From Limosilactobacillus caviae (GTDB lineage: Bacteria; Bacillota; Bacilli; Lactobacillales; Lactobacillaceae): a stretch of DNA of 64,000 bases. The notes beneath the pieces are model-generated. The model saw only the letters and a program-made list of their open reading frames with translations, was not told the DNA's origin and did not search any database. The stretch spans positions 62,001-126,000 of the forward strand of contig NZ_BMDS01000003.1 of assembly GCF_014635905.1 (NCBI RefSeq). Direction: 5' to 3'. The position numbers and the translations under genes are program-made. Shown here piece by piece: positions 19,578 through 27,396 of this stretch. Numbering within the stretch: position 1 is the first letter of the stretch; every line of letters starts with the position of its first letter.

Positions 19578-20048
19578 ATGATGGCAAATGAAGACCAGCT
19601 GTTGGATAAAGCAATAAACATCTATTTAACCGGCTTAAAGGGATTGGAAAGTTTTATTTCCGAACCGGCGAGTGAATATAATTTATCCTTTGAACAATTT
19701 TTAATTCTAAGAACAATTATCAATCACCCTAATATTAAGCTGATGGATATTGCTGAGCAGCGGCAAGTGACAAGAAGTGCTGTTTCCCGGCAGCTGAGAG
19801 TTCTGTTTCAGCAGAAATATGTTGAACAAAAAGCTGACCCAGCGGATCGTCGTCGAATGTTTCTCGTTGCAACCAGTAAGGGAAAAGACGTTGAGACAAA
19901 GATATGGCAGAAAATTAATCAGCGATTTGCAAAGTGGGTGCAAATATATGGAGAGAGACGTGCCAGTCAATTTTTAGCACTTTTTGAAGACTTTAACCAA
20001 CAAATAATTCAAGGAAATATTAGGAAGAAGGAAAGAGAAAATGATTAA
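19578..20048 (+). CDS. MarR family transcriptional regulator
   Basis: A 156-residue winged-helix regulator. The recognition region reads MDIAEQRQVTRSAVSRQLRVLFQQKYVEQKADPADRRRMFLVATSKGKDV, with the wing Asp-Arg-Arg signature of MarR proteins. It lies 10 bases after the acyltransferase and overlaps the HAD phosphatase by 8 bases, so it may regulate this small operon. The ligand is unknown. Confidence 0.9.
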   Translation: MMANEDQLLDKAINIYLTGLKGLESFISEPASEYNLSFEQFLILRTIINHPNIKLMDIAEQRQVTRSAVSRQLRVLFQQKYVEQKADPADRRRMFLVATSKGKDVETKIWQKINQRFAKWVQIYGERRASQFLALFEDFNQQIIQGNIRKKEREND

Positions 20049-20847
20049 AATGATTGCCCTCGACCTCGATAATACGTTGCTAAATAGTGATAAAGAGATT
20101 AGTAAGCGTAATGAACAGGTTTTAAAGCAATTACACGAACAAGGAATTCGGGTAGTGCTATGCACAGGACGACCAATCAATGCAATCTGGCCATACATTG
20201 AACAACTTGGTTTAACTCAAGATGAGGATTATACCATCACATTTAACGGTGGTTTAGTTATTAACAACAATTCGCGCGAGCATCTCTTTGAATTAGGAAT
20301 GAAGAAAAGTGATTTATCGCACTTATTTGCTTACGTTAGAAGTGAAAAGATTCCATTAGACGTTTTAGATTTTGAACGAGTTTATGAGCTGAATGACTAT
20401 CCTGGATCCATCTATCGTACTGTTTTAAGAAATATTGAATTTAATGATCTAGCAATGAATGATTTGCCGGAAACTACCTATAGTAAGGCAGTAATGGCAA
20501 TTGAACCAGAAAAGCTGACTAAAATAATTAGTAACCTTCCTGCTGACCTTAAAGCTCATTATCATGCTGTGCAGTCGCAACCAATGATAATGGAGTTTTT
20601 GCCTAAGAAGTTAAACAAGGCAGTTGGACTAAAGGCATTATTGGACCATTTTGGTGATGACTTTAGTAATTTAATGTCATTTGGGGATGCAGATAATGAC
20701 CTTGAAATGATTAAGGCGGCTGCGCAAGGAATCGTAATGGAAAATGGGTTGCCAAATGTAAAAGCAGCTGCCACAGCAATTACTGATACTAATGATAATG
20801 ATGGTGTCGCAAAGTATTGTGAACGTTATTTTGCAACACTTTTGTAA
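20041..20847 (+). CDS. Cof-type HAD-IIB phosphatase
   Basis: A 268-residue HAD-superfamily hydrolase, probably a sugar-phosphate phosphatase. Motif I ALDLDNTLLNSDKEIS holds both catalytic Asp residues, motif II is CTGRP, and motif IV is SFGDADNDLEMIKAA. A C2B cap sits in between (residues about 85-190). Substrate cannot be read from sequence. It overlaps the MarR gene and is probably translated with it. Confidence 0.93.
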   Translation: MIKMIALDLDNTLLNSDKEISKRNEQVLKQLHEQGIRVVLCTGRPINAIWPYIEQLGLTQDEDYTITFNGGLVINNNSREHLFELGMKKSDLSHLFAYVRSEKIPLDVLDFERVYELNDYPGSIYRTVLRNIEFNDLAMNDLPETTYSKAVMAIEPEKLTKIISNLPADLKAHYHAVQSQPMIMEFLPKKLNKAVGLKALLDHFGDDFSNLMSFGDADNDLEMIKAAAQGIVMENGLPNVKAAATAITDTNDNDGVAKYCERYFATLL

Positions 20848-21157
20848 TAAAGATAGTTATAAACGGAAAATAAAGGGCGGTTTTGGAGCAAATATGAAAT
20901 TTTTGCGAAGAAATCAGCTTTTTTTATTTATTTTTTTATAAATCATCTGTAAAAGTTATGCAAACCGAAAACGCAACCCGCACAAGGAATTAGCCGATTA
21001 TGACTATAATATTTTAAAAGCTATATTACAAAAAGCAAACGGAGAGTAGTAAATAGAAATGGTGCTGTTACAGCTTTGTAATATTAAGAGTGTAGTATAT
21101 AGGGTGTTGAAACGGAAAAGATAATTTGCTAAATAATAAAGGATGGTTATTTAATTT
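20848..21157 (+). promoter_or_regulatory. Leader and promoter region of the Apf-like gene
   Basis: No gene is seen in this 310-base gap. TATAAT at 21005-21010 is a plausible -10 but I find no good -35. This would give a leader of about 140 bases before the ATG, unusually long, with several AT-rich potential hairpins. A T-rich block at 20910-20940 may end the HAD transcript. Confidence 0.4.
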
Positions 21158-21775
21158 ATGATTTCTAAGAAAAACTTTGCTAAAGTATCTGCTACTCTTG
21201 GTGCAGTGGCCTTAGGTGTTAGTGCAACGGCTACTGCTGCTAATGCTGACACTATCTACACCGTACAAAGTGGTGACACACTTTCAGGTATTTCTTACAA
21301 ATTTGCTAAAGACAACAGTATGATCAATGATCTTGCTAAGAAGAACAATATTCAAGATATTAACAAGATTTTTGTTGGTCAAAAGTTAATCATCAAGAGC
21401 GATGGTGAAATTCAAGAATACAATGCTCAAAATGCAGCTAATGCAAATGTAGCAAACAACAATACTCAAGCTACACAACAACAAACTGCTCAAGCACAAC
21501 CTCAACAAGCACAAAGCCAAGCTAACCAAAGCTACACTTCAAATGCTTCAGGTTCAGAAGCTGCTGCTAAAGCTTGGATTGCCGGTCGTGAATCAGGTGG
21601 TAACTACAACGCCACAAACGGTCAATACATTGGTAAGTACCAATTATCTGCATCATACCTTGGTGGTGACTACTCACCAGCTAACCAAGAACGCGTTGCT
21701 GACCAATACGTTGCAAGTCGTTACGGTTCTTGGACTGCTGCCCAACAATTCTGGCAAGCAAACGGTTGGTACTAA
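21158..21775 (+). CDS. Apf-like secreted LysM protein
   Basis: A 205-residue secreted wall protein. A signal peptide ends near ATAANA-D (residue 31), and one LysM domain follows (YTVQSGDTLSGISYKFA...GQKLIIKS). A Gln/Ala/Asn-rich linker leads to a C-terminal domain, WIAGRESGGNYNATNGQYIGKYQLSASYL...FWQANGWY, the signature of lactobacillar aggregation-promoting factors, related to small transglycosylase-like wall proteins. It probably binds peptidoglycan and affects cell shape or aggregation. Codon use is strongly biased (GCT, CAA, GGT), suggesting high expression. Confidence 0.88.
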   Translation: MISKKNFAKVSATLGAVALGVSATATAANADTIYTVQSGDTLSGISYKFAKDNSMINDLAKKNNIQDINKIFVGQKLIIKSDGEIQEYNAQNAANANVANNNTQATQQQTAQAQPQQAQSQANQSYTSNASGSEAAAKAWIAGRESGGNYNATNGQYIGKYQLSASYLGGDYSPANQERVADQYVASRYGSWTAAQQFWQANGWY

Positions 21776-21801
21776 AATAAATAAGATTAATCAATTTTAT
21801 T

Positions 21802-21843
21802 GCGAGACTGATGGAATATTATTTCCTTCTGTCTCGCTTTTTT
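21802..21843 (+). terminator. Terminator after the Apf-like gene
   Basis: GCGAGACTGATGGAA pairs with TTTCCTTCTGTCTCGC and is followed by a T-run. Confidence 0.9.
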
Positions 21844-21855
21844 GGGCTAATATGT

Positions 21856-21861
21856 TATAAT
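21856..21861 (+). promoter_or_regulatory. -10 of ssrA promoter
   Basis: TATAAT lies 16 bases before the mature 5' end of tmRNA. Confidence 0.6.
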
Positions 21862-21876
21862 GGTAGTACTTCTTAT

Positions 21877-22247
21877 GGGGATGTTTATGGATTCGACAGG
21901 TATAGGTCGAGTTTCAACTGCGTTTCGAAGGTTGCGTCTTCGTAAAAACGCTCAGTTTTAAATTATAACTGCAAACAATAATTCAAACGCATACGCATAC
22001 GCTGCCTAACAAGTAGCGCGCGTAGATCCATTCCGGGTTCGTCCATGATGCGGTAATGGGTTTTATACTTAGTGGACTACGCTTATTACTCCCGTTTGAA
22101 GTAATAAGAAGAGATTAATCAAACTAGCTAATCATGGTTGCCCTGATCAACGGCGTTTTGGTTAGCGAAGTTTAAATAGTTGAGATATGAACGTAGAGGT
22201 TGAAATGGCGATATGCTTGGACACGGGTTCGACTCCCGTCATCTCCA
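21877..22247 (+). ncRNA. ssrA: Transfer-messenger RNA (tmRNA)
   Basis: The 5' end GGGGATGTTTATGGATTCGA and the 3' end GGTTCGACTCCCGTCATCTCC form the tRNA-like domain, with GGGGATG pairing to CATCTCC. CCA is not encoded. The tag reading frame at 21971-22009 is GCA AAC AAT AAT TCA AAC, then GCA TAC GCA TAC GCT GCC TAA, giving ANNNSNAYAYAA. It works with SmpB, encoded near the window start, and with RNase R. The 3' half of such genes is a common integration site; no integrase or duplicated 3' end is seen here. Confidence 0.97.
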
Positions 22248-22370
22248 TTATGAGTTTGCGGCTAATTGCAAACAGTGTTAAAAGCCCGAGATAATGGGAT
22301 TTAGGGAAATACAAAATTTAATGAAAAGCATTGAATTGCATTTAAATGTTGTATAGAATTTGAATATTAT

Positions 22371-22410
22371 TTGGGCATGACCATCACAGTAAAATGTGGT
22401 GGTTTTTCTT
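22371..22410 (+). repeat. Terminator-like repeat, copy 1
   Basis: A 32-base unit starting TTGGGCATGACC and containing the hairpin CCATCAC/GTGGTGG, followed by T residues. It is nearly identical (3 differences) to the unit at 23787-23818. The two copies bracket the toxin-antitoxin genes. Confidence 0.75.
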
Positions 22411-22505
22411 TGCTGTTATTAGGATAATTTTGCATCGATGAGACCAAATTTTGAAATACAATAGGTAAGGATTAACTTGTACTATTATAATTTCTTTCAA
22501 CCCTT

Positions 22506-22754
22506 CCTGATAGTAGGGTACCAGTTGATGTTAAGTAAAGAGCTAGCAAAGAGTTAGCGGCACACGGATTATCTATTTCTAGTTTTATTCGCATGATGTT
22601 ATCATCTGTAGCAAATGATGGACTTTCTAAGTGTTGGGGGATTCCGAACGCTGAAACGATGTCATCAATTGATGAAGCTATTGATGCTATGAAAAAGCCA
22701 CATTTAAAAGGTGCTTCTTCATATGATGAATTGGAGAAGTTGCTAGATGAGTAA
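22506..22754 (+). pseudogene. Decayed RelB/DinJ-type antitoxin
   Basis: Read in one frame, the stretch encodes DSRVPVDVK, a stop at 22536-22538, then RASKELAAHGLSISSFIRMM and LSSVANDGL, ending SSYDELEKLLDE before TAA at 22752. This is the ribbon-helix-helix pattern of RelB/DinJ antitoxins with an internal stop and no intact start. Its end overlaps the ATG of a YafQ-like toxin remnant, as in intact dinJ-yafQ pairs. It is too broken to appear as an open frame. Confidence 0.65.
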
Positions 22755-22815
22755 AATAATTCCTACAGGTCGATTCAAGAAACAACGGAAAAAGGTTAAG
22801 AAAAATCCCTGTTAG
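22747..22815 (+). pseudogene. YafQ/RelE-type toxin remnant
   Basis: ATG at 22747 overlaps the antitoxin stop (ATGAGTAA) and encodes MSKIIPTGRFKKQRKKVKK, then stops after 22 residues. The sequence resembles the N-terminus of YafQ/RelE toxins (short strand, then a basic helix). The remaining 70 or so residues, including catalytic positions, are missing. Inferred from similarity of pattern and from the position next to the antitoxin remnant. Confidence 0.55.
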
Positions 22816-23070
22816 CATAATATTTTCTATGATTAAGAACACCCAACCAAGTAAATAGAATGTAAATGTGCAGAAAGATAAAGTGCGGTAGCTTTATCAA
22901 TTGCCATTAAAGAAGACCTTCCCTAATCTGGAAAGGCCTTTGTTTTTAGAGTGTCAACTATAAAGGACATATTGGACGGTAAATAAGATAATGATAATTA
23001 CAAAAGATTCAGTACTTAAAATTGATGTATAATCTTGTTAGGATTATAATGTGATTATGAGGTGATTATA
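22816..23070 (+). other. Non-coding gap in the toxin-antitoxin patch
   Basis: No gene seen. The segment at 22910-22945 (AGAAGACCTTCCCTAATCTGGAAAGGCCTTTGTTTTT) contains the complementary arms AGACCTTCC and GGAAAGGCCT and ends in a T-run, a likely intrinsic terminator. The promoter of the intact antitoxin should lie in 22990-23060, but no clear -35/-10 pair stands out. Confidence 0.4.
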
Positions 23071-23352
23071 ATGATGAATACAATCGCACGGAAAAATAAA
23101 AAAGTTCAGGTAAATGTTGAACGCAATTTAGCAAATGAAGCAGAAGATATTATGAATGAAATCGGGCTTAACCCCACCGTTGTTATCAATGCTCTTTACA
23201 AGGAAATCGTTGCAACGGGACGAATTCCACTCAGTTTTAGCCTAACTCCAGAACAACAAACTGCTTTAAGAATACGTCTGTTGTCAAAAGATAAGCCGGA
23301 AAAAGAAATCAATAGTGAAGAAGAAATGAAGGAGTTCTTTGATGAAGACTAA
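23071..23352 (+). CDS. RelB/DinJ-family antitoxin
   Basis: A 93-residue antitoxin with a ribbon-helix-helix N-terminus (KKVQVNVERNLANEAEDIMNEIGLNPTVVINALYKEIVATGRIPLSF), the RelB/DinJ pattern, and an acidic tail (EEEMKEFFDED) that would cover the toxin. GAGGTGA stands 5 bases before the ATG at 23071; the in-frame GTG at 23062 lies within that site. It overlaps the toxin gene by 11 bases, as in coupled toxin-antitoxin pairs, and probably represses its own promoter. Confidence 0.85.
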   Translation: MMNTIARKNKKVQVNVERNLANEAEDIMNEIGLNPTVVINALYKEIVATGRIPLSFSLTPEQQTALRIRLLSKDKPEKEINSEEEMKEFFDED

Positions 23353-23662
23353 TGATATTTCAATAGCTTATATTTCTTGGAATGGCGGTGGGAAAAAAAG
23401 ACCAATTTATATTATTTCTGATAGTGATAATAAGGTTCGCTTCTATAAAATTACCTCCAAATATGAAAATAAATCATTTGAGATTAGGAAAAATTACTTC
23501 AAAATAGACTATTGGAAAGAGGCGGGTCTTAATAAGCAGTCTTATATTGATACAATAACTGTAGGTAAAATTGATAAGCGAAAATTTAACTTGAGGATTA
23601 TCGGTAGATTGAGTAAACAAGATGCTGAGAAATTAGTAATGTTTTTAAATAATCAAAATTAA
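23342..23662 (+). CDS. PemK/MazF-like toxin
   Basis: A 106-residue protein, all-beta at the start (ISIAYISWNGGGKKRPIYIISDSDNKVRFYKITSKYENKS), ending in a helix (SKQDAEKLVMFLNN). The KRPIYII strand and the ITSKY strand are typical of PemK/MazF endoribonucleases. The start ATG 23342 follows AAGGAG. The pairing with a RelB/DinJ-type rather than a MazE-type antitoxin is a mixed arrangement. Likely action is mRNA cleavage under stress, by analogy. Confidence 0.75.
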   Translation: MKTNDISIAYISWNGGGKKRPIYIISDSDNKVRFYKITSKYENKSFEIRKNYFKIDYWKEAGLNKQSYIDTITVGKIDKRKFNLRIIGRLSKQDAEKLVMFLNNQN

Positions 23663-23968
23663 CAAAGAATAATGTACAATTTAATAATTAAGTCGCTTAG
23701 CAAAAATCAACATTGCTAAAGATAACGATCCGGCTAATATAAAAACTTGGAACTAGATCATTGAGCAATTACAACGAATTTATCGATTGGGCGCGGCCAT
23801 CACAGTAAAATGTGGTGGCTTTTTTATTGACTCATTTTAATCTAAAAGCAATAAAAGCTTTTATCTACTGCTAACTAATTGTTGAATTAAGATTTTAATT
23901 TAAATTAAAAAGATACTATGATACTATGTGAAGCTGGGGGTATTTTATTTATAGGAGGATAATTGCAA
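23663..23968 (+). other. Intergenic stretch with degenerate sequence
   Basis: No intact gene. It includes the second terminator-like repeat, then a promoter region for the membrane protein (TATGAT near 23918-23927 and a strong AGGAGG at 23953-23958). Short frames around 23710-23790 are interrupted and could be gene debris, but no family is recognisable. Confidence 0.4.
23787..23826 (+). repeat. Terminator-like repeat, copy 2
   Basis: The second copy of the 32-base unit, starting TTGGGCGCGGCC, with the hairpin CCATCAC/GTGGTGG and a T-run. It lies 1416 bases from copy 1 in the same orientation. Confidence 0.75.
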
Positions 23969-24883
23969 ATGGCGAAGGAAGAAAATGGTCCCAACAAAGC
24001 AGTAAAGGAAAATAGTTCACAGTCATGGTTTGATTCCCATAAGACTCTTTCAATTATTGGCGGAGTTATTATCATATTGGTGGTAATTGCTGGCATTTGG
24101 GGAGTCATTCATCCACGAGTTTATGGTACATATTATGGTTATATTGATGGTAAAAAGAACGTTAAGCTAGTTATCGATAAAGATGGTAAAAACAAAAAGC
24201 TTGGTTATATTCAATTTGTATCATCATCTGATACTGGAAAGGCAATGAAAGACTTTACAACCGCCTTTGATAAGAATGAACGTTCAATTAAGGAGTTTGC
24301 AGAGTACGATAAATCCGTTTCTGAATAAAAAAAACTAATGGACAGTAGTCTTTATAAAAATTACCTCAGTGAGGCTAAGGTTCCGGTACAGGTAGTTAAG
24401 CACAATGACAATTGGTATCTTCAATATCGATCACAACTATATGAAGATGCAGGCTACTCGAGAAGTGATCTCAAAGATCTTACTACAGATCTTTTTGGAG
24501 AAAAAACCTATACTAAGGATAATAAAGTTACATATGGCTTTAAGAAATTTATTGTAGGGCCTAAAGACAAGAATCTGCTTTTCTATCGGGGAGATAAAAA
24601 GCCAAATGATCCGGAAGACTGGGCTTCAAAGAGTGAGCAAAAGAAACTAGTCAAAGAGCTAAATGAAGCTACTGATGAATTGAATGACTTTGCAGATATG
24701 ATGAAGACAATGAAAAATTTGAGTAATCTTGATGCAATTATCGATGCGATGGACAACGGGACAGCTTCTGAAGACTCAATGTCAGATGACAGCAATGATA
24801 ATAGTGATGATCTTGAAGATGCAAGCACGGAAGATGTTAGTTTTAACCCGGTGACGATGAAGGATCAACTTGTTTTTGAATAA
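23969..24883 (+). pseudogene. Membrane-anchored protein split by an in-frame stop
   Basis: Two open segments, 23969-24328 and 24338-24883, are in the same frame and separated only by TAA at 24326-24328 and two Lys codons. The second half lacks a ribosome site. Together they form one protein of about 304 residues: a short polar N-terminus, one transmembrane helix (TLSIIGGVIIILVVIAGIWGVI, residues about 30-51), an extracellular part with a lipocalin-like YYGYIDGKKNVKLVIDKDG start, and a very acidic Ser/Asp tail. I do not recognise the family. Either a nonsense mutation inactivated it, or it makes a short form ending DKSVSE. Confidence 0.7.
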
Positions 24884-24888
24884 TTACT

Positions 24889-24921
24889 AAGGTTTGGGAA
24901 TGATTGTTCTCAAACTTTTTT
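24889..24921 (+). terminator. Terminator after the split membrane protein
   Basis: AAGGTTTGGGAA pairs with TTCTCAAACTT and a T-run follows. Confidence 0.8.
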
Positions 24922-25021
24922 ATTTTGGCTGAGAAATGATATTATTAAGTGAACATTGTGAATATGTTAAAATTAAGCGAGACAATACTAAATCAGATTT
25001 GATATTAGGGGAATGACAAAA

Positions 25022-25741
25022 ATGCAAATTTTAATGATTGAAGATAACCATTCCGTCTGTGAAATGATGGCAATGTTTTTTAAAAAAGAAAAATGGCAAT
25101 ATGATTTTGCATACGATGGAATAGAGGCAGAGGAAAAATTTAATGCTGATCCACATAAATGGGATATTATTTTATTGGACCTCAACCTCCCTAAGAAGGA
25201 CGGGATGCAGGTAGCAGCTGATATTCGGCGGGTATCACCAACCGTCCCATTGATAATGCTGACTGCCCGCGATACAGAAAGTGATCAGGTTTTAGGGCTT
25301 GAGATTGGGGCAGATGATTATGTAACAAAACCATTTAGTACAATTACCTTAATTGCCCGAATCAAAGCTTTATATCGGCGAACTCATTTGAACAAATTAG
25401 AAGATGTTCATGATGCTGAAAATGATGATACATTTGATATTCAAACAAAGCATTTCAAGATGAATACTAAGACAAGGGAAGTATTCTTATATGATAAGCC
25501 GGTGAATGATTTAACGCCTAAAGAATTTGACCTGTTAAAGACCTTAGCATCAAAGCCTCGTCAAGTTTTTACGCGGTCTCAGTTATTACAACTGGTTTGG
25601 GACTACGAGTATTACGGCGATGAGCGGACAGTCGATGCACATATTAAAAAGTTACGGCAAAAGCTTGAAGATATCGGGCCACAGGTTATTAAAACCGTCT
25701 GGGGTGTTGGATATAAATTCGATGATGAAGGTAACGACTAA
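25022..25741 (+). CDS. OmpR-family response regulator
   Basis: A 239-residue regulator: receiver domain (acidic pair EDN near residue 8, phospho-accepting Asp in ILLDLNLPKKDGM near residue 52, Thr in MLTARD, Lys in YVTKPF) and a winged-helix DNA-binding domain (DLTPKEFDLLKTLASKPRQVFTRSQLL...DERTVDAHIKKLRQKL). ATG 25022 is chosen over 25013 because AGGGGA abuts the earlier ATG. It shares one base with the kinase gene that follows. The signal sensed is not evident. Confidence 0.95.
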   Translation: MQILMIEDNHSVCEMMAMFFKKEKWQYDFAYDGIEAEEKFNADPHKWDIILLDLNLPKKDGMQVAADIRRVSPTVPLIMLTARDTESDQVLGLEIGADDYVTKPFSTITLIARIKALYRRTHLNKLEDVHDAENDDTFDIQTKHFKMNTKTREVFLYDKPVNDLTPKEFDLLKTLASKPRQVFTRSQLLQLVWDYEYYGDERTVDAHIKKLRQKLEDIGPQVIKTVWGVGYKFDDEGND

Positions 25742-27228
25742 TGAAATTAATGTATCGGCTAATGCTGTCATTTTTTGCAGTGATTATGATTTTGATGGCG
25801 ATTGTTAGTATTTCATTTATTAATGTTACTAATAACACCCTATACCATAATACTTGGCAACAGCTGAAAAGTTATTCTGATAGTTTAATTCAAGATTCGA
25901 TTCGTTATAATATGGCGACGCAGAGTTTTGAAGGATTTGCTACTGAGTCATTGAATAGCAATGCTAACTTGTTAACCCGTCAAAATGTCCATTTTGCGAT
26001 TTATGATACAACTCATCGTAAGATTTTTGCTAGTAATGGTTTTACTCCTAATATGAGTAAAGATGATTGGAAAAAGTTAAAAAAAGGAGAAACGGTCTAT
26101 ACAAAGTTAATTACTCCCAAAATCAATGCACGGGTTTCTAATGGAACATCACCGCGGATGACAGAAGTATCACGTCCATACTTTTATAAAGGGAAAATGA
26201 TCGCAGTAGTATCGATTGCAACATTTGTATCAACGATTGAGCAAAATATGCATCAGATAAAAACTAATTTGATAATGGCGCTGCTTACTGCCAGCCTTGT
26301 TACATTAGCCGTTAGTTACTTCCTAGCGCGGTCAATTACTAAGCGGATTGATCGGCTGCGTTTGGCAACCCACCAGATTGCGCGTGGAAACTATAACGTT
26401 GAGGTTGATGATGATGGCCGTGATGAAGTTGCTGATTTGGGGCGTAGTTTCAATCAGATGACGGCATCATTACGTGAATCACAACAAGAGATTCGGCGAC
26501 AGGAAGAACGACGACGGCAGTTTATGGCTGATGCGGCTCATGAGATGCGGACACCGTTGACAACGATCAATGGAATCTTAGAGGGGTTACAGTATGATGC
26601 AATTCCTGAAGAAGATAAGAAGCATAGTATTCAACTAATGCAAAATGACACGCGTCGGTTAATTAGGCTGGTAAATGATAATTTAGACTATGAAAAGATC
26701 CGCACTAACCAAATCGCAATGGAACGAAAAGTATTTGATGCATCAGCTGTTCTTGAAAATCTAAAGGAACAGCTATCTAAGAAGGCTAAAGAAAAGAAAG
26801 ACACGTTGCGGTTAGATGTTGAAAAAGATTTACGCGTTTACGCCGACTATGACCGCTTTGTCCAGATTATGTTTAATATTATTCAAAACGCAATTCAATT
26901 TACTGACCAAGGAATAATTGATATTCGCGGGTATCGGGTTGAAAAAGGGAGTCAATTTGAAGTCCAGGATAATGGAATTGGAATGACCCCGGAACAGTTA
27001 GACAACATTTGGGAACGTTATTATAAAGCAGATCGTTCAAGAATGAGTACTAAGTATGGCGAATCTGGACTTGGACTGGCAATTGTACACCAATTAGTTT
27101 TACTACATGGTGGTAAGATTGATGTGAAAAGCCAACACGGAAAGGGGACCACTTTTACAATTTTCTTCCCTGACCGTGATTATGCACCCCATAATAATCA
27201 ACAAACAAATAATAAAGATAAAAAGTAA
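25741..27228 (+). CDS. HAMP-type sensor histidine kinase
   Basis: Partner of the preceding regulator (TAATG overlap). It has 495 residues. Transmembrane helices at about 7-29 and 175-195 enclose an extracellular sensor of about 145 residues. Then come HAMP (SITKRIDRLRLATHQIARGNYNVEV), the H-box AAHEMRTPLTTINGI with the phospho-accepting His, and the ATPase domain with N-box NIIQNAIQF, G1 DNGIGM and G2 GESGLGLAIV. The arrangement resembles PhoR- or YycG-like kinases without PAS. Confidence 0.95.
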   Translation: MKLMYRLMLSFFAVIMILMAIVSISFINVTNNTLYHNTWQQLKSYSDSLIQDSIRYNMATQSFEGFATESLNSNANLLTRQNVHFAIYDTTHRKIFASNGFTPNMSKDDWKKLKKGETVYTKLITPKINARVSNGTSPRMTEVSRPYFYKGKMIAVVSIATFVSTIEQNMHQIKTNLIMALLTASLVTLAVSYFLARSITKRIDRLRLATHQIARGNYNVEVDDDGRDEVADLGRSFNQMTASLRESQQEIRRQEERRRQFMADAAHEMRTPLTTINGILEGLQYDAIPEEDKKHSIQLMQNDTRRLIRLVNDNLDYEKIRTNQIAMERKVFDASAVLENLKEQLSKKAKEKKDTLRLDVEKDLRVYADYDRFVQIMFNIIQNAIQFTDQGIIDIRGYRVEKGSQFEVQDNGIGMTPEQLDNIWERYYKADRSRMSTKYGESGLGLAIVHQLVLLHGGKIDVKSQHGKGTTFTIFFPDRDYAPHNNQQTNNKDKK

Positions 27229-27245
27229 GCCAATTTATTACGTAT

Positions 27246-27278
27246 AACGCTTTAACCTTGTAGTTAAGGCGTTTTTGT
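27246..27278 (+). terminator. Terminator after the two-component operon
   Basis: AACGCTTTAAC pairs with GTTAAGGCGTT and a T-run follows. Confidence 0.85.
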
Positions 27279-27326
27279 TTTTATAGACCAATTCATTTGC
27301 GGTGGAAAATTTAAAGAAAGCGCTTG

Positions 27327-27340
27327 TGTAAGCGTTTACC
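27327..27340 (+). promoter_or_regulatory. cre site at the GRP carrier promoter
   Basis: TGTAAGCGTTTACC matches the CcpA consensus except for the last base. It sits just before an extended -10 (TGTGATAAA, 27342-27350), suggesting catabolite repression of the sugar carrier. Confidence 0.65.
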
Positions 27341-27396
27341 TTGTGATAAACTTATACCCTGTAATCATATAACGGATTGATAGGAGAGAATTTTTA

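Noticed and set aside
21005-21157. Riboswitch or WalR boxes before the Apf-like gene
   Set aside because: TGTAA-like words occur, but spacing does not fit the WalR consensus and no riboswitch core is seen.
22240-23960. Prophage or integrative element attached at ssrA
   Set aside because: No integrase, no second copy of the tmRNA 3' end in the window; only repeats and toxin-antitoxin genes remain.
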